The position numbers and the translations under genes are program-made. DNA of 64,000 nt from an uncultured Lachnospiraceae bacterium (GTDB taxonomy: Bacteria > Bacillota > Clostridia > Lachnospirales > Lachnospiraceae), in NCBI GenBank assembly GCA_947576945.1, contig CANPTH010000013.1, forward strand, positions 1 through 64,000, in the 5' to 3' direction. The stretch's first letter is position 1. The number at the start of each line of letters is the position of its first letter. The notes below the pieces were generated by a model. It made no database searches. It was given only the letters and a program-made list of their open reading frames with translations, and was not told the origin of the DNA. This document shows positions 53,243 to 61,471 of this stretch, in pieces.

Positions 53243-54653
53243 AAAATTTGTGCTCCCTTTCAAAGCGGTCCTTACAAAGATCTGCCGGAACTTTAGTCGG
53301 ATATTTCCCATGAAAGCAGGAGGCACAATACGCCTCGCTGCCTGTAAGCTTATCCAGCTTTTCTATTGGCAGATATCCCAAAGAATCTGCGCCGATGATC
53401 CGCGCGGTCTCGTCCACACTATGATGACTTGCGATCAGGTTCTCTTCGGAGTCAATATCCGTACCATAATAACAGGGATGCAGAAACGGAGGCGCAGAAA
53501 TTCTCATATGGATCTCTTTCGCTCCTGCATCACGCAGGAGCTTTACAATACATCGGCTGGTCGTACCTCTGACAATGGAATCGTCTATCAGTACAACTCT
53601 TTTTCCATCTATTTCTTTCCTGACCGGACTCAGCTTAATCCTGACCTTATCAAGACGCTCCTTTTGTTCCGGAGAAATGAACGTTCTGCCGATATATTTG
53701 TTCTTTATCAGGCCGACTCCGTAAGGAATTCCGGATTTCCTCGCGTATCCCAACGCCGCATCCAATCCGCTGTCGGGAACACCGATCACAATATCCGCAG
53801 CCTGAGGATAACTCTCCGCCAGTAATTCTCCGGCCCTTATGCGGGATTCATACACGGATATCCCGTCTATTACAGAGTCCGGCCTTGCAAAATAGATATA
53901 TTCAAAAATACACGTTCTCCGTTTCTGTTTCTCACAGTGTTCTTTCCTTGATACCACGCCGTTTTCCGTAAATACCAGAATCTCCCCCGGCAGTACATCC
54001 CGGACAAATTCTGCTCCGGCTGCCGAGAGGGCACAGCTCTCGGATGCCGCCACATATGCCCCGTCCGGCATCCGGCCGTAACAAAGCGGTCTGAATCCGT
54101 ACGGATCCCTTGCCGCAATCATCTTTGTCTCAGAAAGCAACACCAGTGAATAAGCGCCTTCCAGCAAATTCATGGCATTGCTTACTGCTTCTTCAATGCT
54201 TGGCGTCATAAGTCTTTCTCTTGTGATCACATAAGCGATGGTTTCCGTATCACTGGTTGTATGAAAAATTGCTCCCGATAATTCCAGTTTATCGCGAAGT
54301 TCCAGCGCATTGCTCAGATTCCCATTGTGCGCCAGCGCCATCTTTCCTTTCTGGTGGTTAACTTCGACAGGCTGACAGTTACTTCTCGTATTTCCGCCGG
54401 TGGTGCCATATCTTACATGGCCCACCGCCATTTTCCCCGCCGGAAAATGGCTTAATATATCCTTGGAGAAAACTTCACTGACAAGCCCCAGATCTTTACA
54501 GGAAGAAAATGCCCCGTCATCATTTACAACAATTCCGCAACTCTCCTGCCCTCTGTGCTGCAGGGCATACAGCCCGTAATAAACAATGCCCGCCACATTC
54601 TCTTTTTCCGTCCCCATCACTCCGAACACGCCGCATTCCTCATGAACAGCCAT
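53223..54653 (-). CDS. purF: Amidophosphoribosyltransferase (glutamine PRPP amidotransferase)
   Basis: Makes phosphoribosylamine from PRPP and glutamine, the first step of purine synthesis. 476 aa. Short propeptide MAVHEE, then the catalytic Cys7 that becomes N-terminal after processing. The glutaminase domain (7-235) contains HVRYGTTG and AHNGNL. The phosphoribosyltransferase domain has the PRPP loop VVLIDDSIVRGTTS near 355, and C-terminal cysteines fit the 4Fe-4S type. Start 54653 follows AGGAAAGGAT. It lies 37 bp below amtB in a nitrogen cluster, not with pur genes. Confidence 0.93.
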   Translation of the reverse strand: MAVHEECGVFGVMGTEKENVAGIVYYGLYALQHRGQESCGIVVNDDGAFSSCKDLGLVSEVFSKDILSHFPAGKMAVGHVRYGTTGGNTRSNCQPVEVNHQKGKMALAHNGNLSNALELRDKLELSGAIFHTTSDTETIAYVITRERLMTPSIEEAVSNAMNLLEGAYSLVLLSETKMIAARDPYGFRPLCYGRMPDGAYVAASESCALSAAGAEFVRDVLPGEILVFTENGVVSRKEHCEKQKRRTCIFEYIYFARPDSVIDGISVYESRIRAGELLAESYPQAADIVIGVPDSGLDAALGYARKSGIPYGVGLIKNKYIGRTFISPEQKERLDKVRIKLSPVRKEIDGKRVVLIDDSIVRGTTSRCIVKLLRDAGAKEIHMRISAPPFLHPCYYGTDIDSEENLIASHHSVDETARIIGADSLGYLPIEKLDKLTGSEAYCASCFHGKYPTKVPADLCKDRFEREHKFSMRHAY

Positions 54654-54690
54654 AGCTTCATCCTTTCCTGCACTTTTTGCCCTTCGACTT

Positions 54691-56448
54691 TTATTCCACA
54701 TCCTGAAGAGCATCAAATCCTTCTTCTCCGGTTCTTACTTTTACAACATTTTCCACATCGTATACGAAAATCTTTCCGTCCCCGATATGTCCTGTATAAA
54801 GTACCTTCTTCGCGGTTTCGATCACTTTGCGGACCGGAACCGCACTGACTACGATATCTACCTGTACTTTCGGAAACAGATTCGCTTCCACCTGTACGCC
54901 ACGGTAATATTCCGGTTTGCCTTTCTGAATCCCGCACCCCAGAACGTGGGATACTGTCATGCCGGTGATTCCGATCTTCATCATCGCATTCTTTAACGCT
55001 TCAAATTTCGACTCCCTGCAGACGATCTCGATCTTTGTAAACTTCGGCGTTCCTTCTTCAAACGCAGGAACTTTCTTCACCGGAATCGCTTCGGCAACCG
55101 GCGTATCGCCGGATACCACCACCGGATCACTTCCCTCTTCGATATACTCCGGAAGCATCGCAAAACCTGCATATGCGGAAGGAAGGCCATGTTCTGTCGT
55201 ATCCAGACCGGCCATCTCTTCTTCTCTCTCGACGCGAAGACCCACGATCGCTCTGATCACAAGGAAGGTAACGGTAATCGTAACAGCCGTCCACGCAGCA
55301 ACACCGGCAAAGCCGATCATCTGGAGTTTTAACAGTTCAAAACCGCCGCCGTAAAACAGCCCCGTCAAAGTTTCTCCCGAAGCATTTGCAATACTGTATC
55401 CGGGAGCCGTCTTTGTAGCAAAGAGACCGACTGCCAGCGTACCCCATATCCCATTCATGCAATGCACGGCGACCGCTCCCACCGGATCATCAATGCGGAG
55501 TACATGATCCAGAAGCCATACACCGAACACGACCAGAAGACCTGCAACCGCTCCTATCGCGATCGCGCCAAAGGCATCCGTCACATCACACGGCGCCGTA
55601 ATTGCCACAAGCCCTGCCAAAGATGCGTTCAGGCACATGGAAACATCCGGTTTTCCATATTTGATCCATGTAAAGATCATACAGACAACAGTTGCAACCG
55701 CCGGCGCTACCGTTGTCGTCAGGAAAATGGAACCGAGCTGTGCAATAGAAGTTGCCGCCGCACCGTTAAATCCATACCAGCCAAGCCAGAGGATAAATAC
55801 CCCGAGCGCGCCAAGCGCAATACTGTGTCCCGGAAATACATTTACCTTCACGATCTTTCCACTTTCATCCCTGGTGAACTTTCCGATACGGGAACCAAGA
55901 ATTTTGGCGCCGATCAATGCGGAAATACCACCAACCATGTGGATCGCACAGGAGCCTGCGAAGTCGTGGAAACCAATCTGTGCCAGCCATCCGCCTCCCC
56001 ATATCCAGTGCGCCTCGATCGGATAAATCAGCGCCGAGATCACACCTGAATAAATACAATACGAAAGAAATTTAGTACGTTCTGCCATCGCACCGGACAC
56101 GATGGTCGCCGTTGTAGCACAGAACACAAGGTTAAATACGAAGCTCGAAAAATCAAACTCTGCATAATCGGTAAACAGATCAAATCCCGGTCTGCCGATA
56201 AAGCCAAACAGATCTTCTCCCATCAGCAGACCAAAACCGATCAGTATAAATACCACGGTTCCGATACAAAAATCCATCAGGTTCTTCATAATGATGTTTC
56301 CTGTATTTTTCGCCCTGGTAAAGCCTGCCTCCACCATTGCAAAACCAGCCTGCATCCAGAATACCAATGCGGCTCCGATCAAAAACCAGACAGCGAACAC
56401 TTCGCCGCTTACTACTTCCTGCACAAGTTCTTTCATAGCACCATCCAT
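54691..56448 (-). CDS. amtB-glnK: Ammonium channel fused to a P-II regulatory domain
   Basis: 585 aa. Residues 10-410 form the Amt channel with eleven helices, the twin-His region (GSCAIHMVGG; later VAVHCMNG) and the signature near 165-190. From about 469 to the end is a complete P-II domain (KFTKIEIVCR ... GHIGDGKIFV ... RTGEE). P-II proteins normally plug Amt when nitrogen is plentiful; here gate and channel are one chain. The T-loop keeps YYRG, but the position of the uridylylated Tyr51 is Val (about 520). GGAGG is 8 nt upstream. Confidence 0.93.
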   Translation of the reverse strand: MDGAMKELVQEVVSGEVFAVWFLIGAALVFWMQAGFAMVEAGFTRAKNTGNIIMKNLMDFCIGTVVFILIGFGLLMGEDLFGFIGRPGFDLFTDYAEFDFSSFVFNLVFCATTATIVSGAMAERTKFLSYCIYSGVISALIYPIEAHWIWGGGWLAQIGFHDFAGSCAIHMVGGISALIGAKILGSRIGKFTRDESGKIVKVNVFPGHSIALGALGVFILWLGWYGFNGAAATSIAQLGSIFLTTTVAPAVATVVCMIFTWIKYGKPDVSMCLNASLAGLVAITAPCDVTDAFGAIAIGAVAGLLVVFGVWLLDHVLRIDDPVGAVAVHCMNGIWGTLAVGLFATKTAPGYSIANASGETLTGLFYGGGFELLKLQMIGFAGVAAWTAVTITVTFLVIRAIVGLRVEREEEMAGLDTTEHGLPSAYAGFAMLPEYIEEGSDPVVVSGDTPVAEAIPVKKVPAFEEGTPKFTKIEIVCRESKFEALKNAMMKIGITGMTVSHVLGCGIQKGKPEYYRGVQVEANLFPKVQVDIVVSAVPVRKVIETAKKVLYTGHIGDGKIFVYDVENVVKVRTGEEGFDALQDVE

Positions 56449-56482
56449 CTCCTATTCCTCCCTTTTGTTTTTTACGCGCATC

Positions 56483-56500
56483 AAAAATACATGTATTTTT
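56483..56500. repeat. 18-bp perfect palindrome before amtB
   Basis: AAAAATACATGTATTTTT lies between the leader terminator and the amtB ribosome binding site. It may be an operator or an RNA hairpin. Confidence 0.5.
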
Positions 56501-56545
56501 TTGCAAAGAAAAAGGCGTCTCTGAGAACTTCATCTCAAAGACGCC
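56500..56545 (-). terminator. Leader terminator (attenuator) of amtB
   Basis: 13-bp stem with one G-U (arms 56514-56526 and 56533-56545), 6-nt loop, then TTTTTCTTTG on the minus strand. It lies between the promoter and the amtB start, so transcription must read through it. Its 5' arm shares bases 56537-56545 with the hexaloop hairpin. Confidence 0.85.
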
Positions 56546-56554
56546 CTTGTCTTT
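56537..56554 (-). promoter_or_regulatory. ANTAR-type hexaloop hairpin in the amtB leader
   Basis: Minus-strand stem AAAGAC / GTCTTT with hexaloop AAGGGC: A at loop position 1 and G at 4, as in known ANTAR targets. It begins about 3 nt after the predicted transcript start and excludes the terminator stem. Confidence 0.65.
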
Positions 56555-56563
56555 ACGTGTTGG

Positions 56564-56592
56564 ATGTTACACCCGAAAAAATCATTTGTCAA
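56564..56592 (-). promoter_or_regulatory. Promoter of amtB-purF
   Basis: Minus-strand TTGACA (56587-56592), 17 nt, TAACAT (56564-56569). Predicted start near 56557. Confidence 0.75.
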
Positions 56593-56639
56593 TCTGTTTT
56601 TTTGTTTTTTTATCGCTTTTCCTGTTACGAAAAAAAAGA

Positions 56640-56668
56640 TTGACAAAATTCACCACCCGCTGTATAAA
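56640..56668 (+). promoter_or_regulatory. Promoter of the glutamate synthase operon
   Basis: TTGACA (56640-56645), 17 nt, TATAAA (56663-56668). Predicted start near 56675; divergent from the amtB promoter. Confidence 0.85.
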
Positions 56669-56676
56669 TATAAAGT

Positions 56677-56694
56677 ATGAGCAAAGGCGTTCAT
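56677..56694 (+). promoter_or_regulatory. ANTAR-type hexaloop hairpin in the glutamate synthase leader
   Basis: Stem ATGAGC / GTTCAT (one G-U) with hexaloop AAAGGC: A at position 1, G at 4. It sits at the very 5' end of the predicted RNA and overlaps the 5' arm of the terminator that follows. Confidence 0.65.
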
Positions 56695-56744
56695 TTTTAA
56701 AGCAGGCATTAGCTGTCTTTAAATGGAGTGTCTTTGCTTTTTTT
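56681..56744 (+). terminator. Leader terminator (attenuator) of the glutamate synthase operon
   Basis: Outer stem GCAAAG / CTTTGC continuing through G-U-rich pairs to CATTT / AAATG, an inner hairpin TTAAAG...CTTTAA, then seven T. It ends 30 bp before the first start codon. Confidence 0.8.
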
Positions 56745-56774
56745 GAATGAATCTGAAAGAAAGGTGCAAGATCT

Positions 56775-57869
56775 ATGAAAATTGAAGGTCAGGTAAGAAT
56801 CCCTTCCGGATGCGCCGTCTCCGCCGTAATTTCCAAAGACGGAAATAAGATGTCCGGTGAAATGATCACAAATTCCATGAAACCCATGCATGACCGTTCC
56901 AACGGATTAGGCGGCGGTTTTGCCGGCTATGGCATTTATCCTGCCTATAAAGAGTTCTATGCATTCCATATGTTTTTTGATTCCCGCGACAGGCGTAAGG
57001 AATGTGAGGCTTACTTAAAGGAGCGGTTTGAAATCGTCCAGTCGGAAATCATGCCAACCCGGAAGATTCCGGCTATCACAGATGAACCGATCATATGGAG
57101 ATATTTTGCCGCGCCGCTGAAATCTGTTCTCGTATCCTTACAGGTAGATGAAAAGGAGTTCGTCGCCAGAACCGTTATGAAGATCAACACCGAAATGGAC
57201 GGCGTCTACGTCTTTTCCAGCGGTAAGAACATGGGCGCCTTCAAAGCGGTCGGCTTCCCGGAAGATGTGGGTGTCTTCTATAAGTTAGAAGAATATGAAG
57301 GATACTCCTGGACTGCCCACGGACGTTATCCGACAAACACGCCCGGCTGGTGGGGCGGCGCACACCCCTTTACGCTGCTTGACTATTCCATCGTACATAA
57401 CGGAGAAATTTCTTCCTATGACGCGAACCGCCGCTTTATCGAAATGTTTGGCTATAAATGTACCCTCCAGACCGATACGGAAGTCATTACCTATATCATG
57501 GATTATCTGCTCCGCGTACAGGGGCTTACGCTTGACGAAGCTGCCGGTGTCATCGCTGCTCCGTTCTGGAGTACCATTGCCGCAAAAAAAGATGCCGATG
57601 ATCAGCGGAAGCATACTTACCTCAGAACCATGTTCGCAAACCTTCTTATTACCGGCCCTTTCTCCATTGTTCTTGGATTTGAAGGCGGATTGATGGCACT
57701 CAATGACCGCCTGAAACTTCGTTCAATGGTCGTCGGCGAAAAAGACGACCGGGTATTCATTGCCAGTGAAGAAGCCGCCGTCCGTACCATGGAGCCGGAT
57801 GTTGAAACTGTATGGTCACCCGCCGGCGGGGAACCCGTGATCATAAAAGTAAAGGAAGGTGCGTTTTAA
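56775..57869 (+). CDS. Glutamate synthase, glutaminase subunit (GATase class II)
   Basis: 364 aa, corresponding to the N-terminal amidotransferase domain of GltB made as a separate protein. It hydrolyses glutamine to supply ammonia. The catalytic Cys13 (IPSGCAVS) implies removal of a 12-residue propeptide. Class II motifs are TAHGRYPTNTPGW (about 177-189) and VHNGEISS (about 209-216). AAAGGTG precedes the ATG. First gene of an operon, behind the attenuator; 1-bp overlap with the next gene. Confidence 0.9.
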   Translation: MKIEGQVRIPSGCAVSAVISKDGNKMSGEMITNSMKPMHDRSNGLGGGFAGYGIYPAYKEFYAFHMFFDSRDRRKECEAYLKERFEIVQSEIMPTRKIPAITDEPIIWRYFAAPLKSVLVSLQVDEKEFVARTVMKINTEMDGVYVFSSGKNMGAFKAVGFPEDVGVFYKLEEYEGYSWTAHGRYPTNTPGWWGGAHPFTLLDYSIVHNGEISSYDANRRFIEMFGYKCTLQTDTEVITYIMDYLLRVQGLTLDEAAGVIAAPFWSTIAAKKDADDQRKHTYLRTMFANLLITGPFSIVLGFEGGLMALNDRLKLRSMVVGEKDDRVFIASEEAAVRTMEPDVETVWSPAGGEPVIIKVKEGAF

Positions 57870-59374
57870 TGAGTGTAGAATTTATTTACCCGGAATTTGA
57901 AGTGATCAGAAATGAAAAAAAATGCACTTCCTGTCGGATATGCGAATATCAATGTGCGAATGCAGTACATAGCTTCGACGAAGAACACAAAGCAATGCTG
58001 TGCGATGAGGCAAAATGTGTCAACTGCCAGCGTTGTGTTTCCTTCTGTCCTGCAGGAGCCTTGAAGATTGTCAGGAGCGACTGCAGCCTGCGCGAAAATG
58101 CCAACTGGTCAAACGAAACCGTGAAAGAAATCTACAAACAGGCAAACAGCGGCGGTGTCCTCTTGTCCTCCATGGGGAATCCAAAGCCGTTCCCGGTATA
58201 TTGGGACAAAATTCTGATCAATGCGTCGCAGGTCACGAACCCCTCCATAGATCCTCTGCGCGAGCCGATGGAAACAAGAGTCTACCTCGGAAAGAAGCCC
58301 TCAAAAATACAGCGCAGAAAAGGAGGCAGCCTGGACTGCACGCTGCCTCCGCAGCTGGAATTGTCCATGCCGGTCATGTTTTCTGCCATGAGCTATGGCT
58401 CCATCAGCTACAACGCACATAAGTCTCTCGCACTGGCAGCCACGGAACTGGGGATTTTCTATAACACCGGCGAAGGCGGTCTGCATGAAGATTTTTACTG
58501 CTATGGGGAGAATACCATCGTGCAGGTGGCTTCCGGCCGTTTTGGCGTCTATGCCGATTATCTGAAGGCAGGTGCAGCCATTGAGATCAAGATGGGGCAG
58601 GGTGCAAAACCCGGTATCGGCGGCCACCTGCCCGGCACAAAAATTGTTGGGGATGTCGCCCGTACCCGGATGATTCCGGAAGGATCCGATGCTATCTCCC
58701 CGGCCCCGCACCATGATATTTATTCCATCGAAGATTTGCGCCAGCTTGTTTTTTCTCTAAAAGAAGCTACTACATATGAAAAACCCGTTATCGTAAAAGT
58801 AGCCGCTGTACATAACATTGCCGCCATTGCAAGCGGTATTGCCCGAAGCGGCGCCGATATCATCGCCATTGACGGATTCCGCGGCGGCACCGGAGCCGCC
58901 CCTTCCAGAATCAGGGATCATGTCGGCATCCCGATCGAACTGGCTCTGGCAGCCGTTGACCAGAGACTCAGGGACGAAGGAATCCGCAACAGGGTATCTC
59001 TCATAGCCGGCGGCAGTATCCGCAATGCGGCCGATGTCGTAAAGGCGATTGCGCTCGGCGCCGACGCCTGTTATGTGGCCACTGCTGCCCTGCTCGCCTT
59101 GGGCTGCCATCTTTGCCGCACCTGCCAAAGCGGTAAATGCAACTGGGGAATCGCGACCCAGCGCCCGGATCTGGTACAAAGGCTTGATCCGGCAGTGGGC
59201 AGCAGGCGCCTGATCAATCTGATGTCCGCATGGAAGCACGAAATCAAGGAACTGATGGGCGGCATGGGCATCAATTCCATTGAGGCATTACGCGGAAACC
59301 GGCTGATGCTGCGCGGCATTGGCCTGACGGAAAAAGAGCTTGAGATACTCGGCATCTCCCACGCGGGAGAATGA
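57869..59374 (+). CDS. Glutamate synthase, FMN-binding ferredoxin-type subunit
   Basis: 501 aa. Two 4Fe-4S ferredoxin motifs at the N-terminus (C19/C22/C25/C29 and C50/C53/C56/C60), then the Glu_synthase FMN barrel (about 130-490) with GQGAKPGIGG, GFRGGTGAAP and a Cys cluster CHLCRTCQSGKC for the 3Fe-4S centre. It converts 2-oxoglutarate and ammonia to glutamate. This is the archaeal-type catalytic subunit; the electron donor may be ferredoxin. ATG at 57869 overlaps the upstream TAA. Confidence 0.93.
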   Translation: MSVEFIYPEFEVIRNEKKCTSCRICEYQCANAVHSFDEEHKAMLCDEAKCVNCQRCVSFCPAGALKIVRSDCSLRENANWSNETVKEIYKQANSGGVLLSSMGNPKPFPVYWDKILINASQVTNPSIDPLREPMETRVYLGKKPSKIQRRKGGSLDCTLPPQLELSMPVMFSAMSYGSISYNAHKSLALAATELGIFYNTGEGGLHEDFYCYGENTIVQVASGRFGVYADYLKAGAAIEIKMGQGAKPGIGGHLPGTKIVGDVARTRMIPEGSDAISPAPHHDIYSIEDLRQLVFSLKEATTYEKPVIVKVAAVHNIAAIASGIARSGADIIAIDGFRGGTGAAPSRIRDHVGIPIELALAAVDQRLRDEGIRNRVSLIAGGSIRNAADVVKAIALGADACYVATAALLALGCHLCRTCQSGKCNWGIATQRPDLVQRLDPAVGSRRLINLMSAWKHEIKELMGGMGINSIEALRGNRLMLRGIGLTEKELEILGISHAGE

Positions 59375-59417
59375 CAGGAAAAAGGCTGTTCTAAACATTT
59401 TGGGGAGGTAACAGGAT

Positions 59418-60140
59418 ATGCAAATTATTGACGCTGCAAACCTGGATTATAGAGCTGTAAATGAAACACTGCGCAGTGCGAAGACCGACTGTACGATCAA
59501 AGGCTGCTGCGGGCAGCGGTTTATCGCTGCCGGTATGTCCGACAGGAATCTGACGATCGAAGGGATACCGGGCAATGCGCTGGGCGCCTATTTAAACAAT
59601 GCCAGTATTACCGTCAAAGCAAATGCACAGGACGCCGTGGGTGATACCATGAATGAAGGAAAGATTCTGATCCACGGCAATATCGGTGATGCTGCCGGCT
59701 ATGCCATGCGCGGCGGCAAAATCTATGTACAGGGCAATGCCGGATACCGCGCCGGAATCCATATGAAGGCCTGCAAAGAAAAATTTCCGGTTATGATCAT
59801 CGGCGGATGCACAGGCAGTTTCCTCGGAGAATACCAGGCCGGAGGGCTTATCATCGTCCTCGGACTTCATAAAGATCACAAACGCATCGTCGGCAATTTC
59901 CCCTGTACCGGTATGCATGGCGGTAAGATGTTCCTGCGCGGCAGCTGTGAGGATATTGCTTTTCCCAGTCAGGTTACCGCAAGATGTGCTGCCCCGGAGG
60001 ATTTGGCGGAAATCCGGGAATACCTGTCTGAGTACTGCGAGGACTTCGGCCATTCTGTGGATAAGCTCTTATCCGCTCCGTTTACCGTCATCACACCAGA
60101 CAGTAAAAATCCGTATAACCAGATGTATGTAGCAAACTAA
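59418..60140 (+). CDS. Glutamate synthase, GXGXG (GltB C-terminal) subunit
   Basis: 240 aa, corresponding to the C-terminal beta-helix of GltB. Repeated G-x-G-x-x-x-G turns (GNALGAYLNNASITV, then GNIGDAAGYAMRGGKIYVQG and GNAGYRAG) make a right-handed beta-helix that holds the other domains together. GGGGAGG lies upstream. Also related to the FwdC/FmdC beta-helix, but the neighbours make glutamate synthase the clear choice. Confidence 0.9.
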   Translation: MQIIDAANLDYRAVNETLRSAKTDCTIKGCCGQRFIAAGMSDRNLTIEGIPGNALGAYLNNASITVKANAQDAVGDTMNEGKILIHGNIGDAAGYAMRGGKIYVQGNAGYRAGIHMKACKEKFPVMIIGGCTGSFLGEYQAGGLIIVLGLHKDHKRIVGNFPCTGMHGGKMFLRGSCEDIAFPSQVTARCAAPEDLAEIREYLSEYCEDFGHSVDKLLSAPFTVITPDSKNPYNQMYVAN

Positions 60141-60149
60141 AAGATTTGT

Positions 60150-60226
60150 GTCTGCGCGTTGCCTGCCACAAACTCGTTTAAGGCGACGTCTCAACATAGT
60201 TGAGACAAAAGCAACGCAGAAATGGA
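60150..60226 (+). promoter_or_regulatory. Structured gap before the glutamine synthetase gene
   Basis: Contains a perfect 8-bp hairpin GTCTCAAC-ATA-GTTGAGAC and an outer pairing (TCTGC..GTTGC with GCAACGCAGA). A 4-bp stem with loop TAAGGC resembles the leader hexaloops. No U tract. A processing or regulatory role is possible. Confidence 0.45.
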
Positions 60227-60233
60227 GAAATCT

Positions 60234-61454
60234 ATGAAATATTCAATAGAAGAGGTAATTCAATACGTAAAGGAAGAAGATGTGAAATTCATCCGTCTTG
60301 CCTTTTGCGATGTGTTTGGCAAACAGAAAAATATATCCATTATGCCGCAGGAACTTTTCCGAGCTTTTGAATATGGAATTGCCATCGATGCATCCGCCAT
60401 CACCGGTTTTGGCGATGAAGCCCATTCCGATCTGTTTCTCCATCCTGAAGCAGACACATTAATGCCGCTGCCGTGGAGACCCGAGCATGGCCGTGTCGTA
60501 AGAATGTTCTGCAGCATAAGTTACCCAGATGGAAAAATATTTGAGTGTGATACCCGTTCTATTTTAAAGAAAGCGATTCAAGAAGGGGAAAATTCCGGTT
60601 ATCGGTTTTTCTTTGGGGCGGAACAGGAGTTTTACCTGTTCCACCTGGATGACAAGGGTAATCCAACACATGAGCCCTATGATAACGCGGCTTATATGGA
60701 TATCGCTCCAGAAGACAGAGGTGAAAATATCCGCCGTGAAATATGCCTGACACTGGAGCAAATGGGGATCCAGCCGGAAAGCTCCCATCACGAAGAAGGC
60801 CCGGGACAAAACGAAATAGATTTTCGCTATTCCGATCCACTGGCCGCTGCAGATCATGCCATGACTTTCCAAACGGTTGTTAAAACAATTGCCCGGTTGA
60901 ATGGCCTTTGCGCTGATTTTAGCCCAAAGCCACTGGCGGACTGCCCCGGAAACGGTTTCCATATTAATGTGTCTGTCAAATGTTCTCATAATACAGATAA
61001 TATGAGTTACATGATCGCAGGCATTTTGGATAAGATTGCCGATATGACGGTATTTCTAAATTCAACCGAGAATTCCTATCATCGTTTTGGACACCATAAA
61101 GCTCCAAAATATATTTCCTGGTCCAGTGAGAATCGTTCACAGCTTGTCAGAGTTCCAGCTGCTATCGGCGAATACCGTCGTATTGAACTCCGTTCTCCTG
61201 ATCCATCCGCAAATACTTATCTGGCATTTGCCCTGATGATTTATGCCATTCTTGATGGAATTCACAATAAACTGGAACTGCCGGCCCCTGCGGATTTCAA
61301 TCTGTATAACGCAGATGCAAATACCCTTGCAGCCTTTAAACAGTTGCCCGGCAGATTTGAATCTGCCTGTGCAGCAGCTGCAAACAGTAATTTTATTAAA
61401 AAATATATACCGGACGCTATAGTAGACATTTATTGTAATAAATTCGAACCCTGA
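60234..61454 (+). CDS. glnA: Glutamine synthetase, short type I
   Basis: Makes glutamine from glutamate, ammonia and ATP. 406 aa, shorter than the usual 440-470. The N-terminal beta-grasp domain (1-95) is followed by the catalytic domain with FFGAEQEFYLF (about 126-136), NEIDFRY, NGFHINVS and an EYRRIELRSPDPSANTYLAFA-type signature. No adenylylation-site region of the long form was seen. Start 60234 follows GGAG at 6 nt. With the split glutamate synthase it completes the GS-GOGAT cycle. Confidence 0.9.
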   Translation: MKYSIEEVIQYVKEEDVKFIRLAFCDVFGKQKNISIMPQELFRAFEYGIAIDASAITGFGDEAHSDLFLHPEADTLMPLPWRPEHGRVVRMFCSISYPDGKIFECDTRSILKKAIQEGENSGYRFFFGAEQEFYLFHLDDKGNPTHEPYDNAAYMDIAPEDRGENIRREICLTLEQMGIQPESSHHEEGPGQNEIDFRYSDPLAAADHAMTFQTVVKTIARLNGLCADFSPKPLADCPGNGFHINVSVKCSHNTDNMSYMIAGILDKIADMTVFLNSTENSYHRFGHHKAPKYISWSSENRSQLVRVPAAIGEYRRIELRSPDPSANTYLAFALMIYAILDGIHNKLELPAPADFNLYNADANTLAAFKQLPGRFESACAAAANSNFIKKYIPDAIVDIYCNKFEP

Positions 61455-61471
61455 AAAGAAGGATGTGCAAA

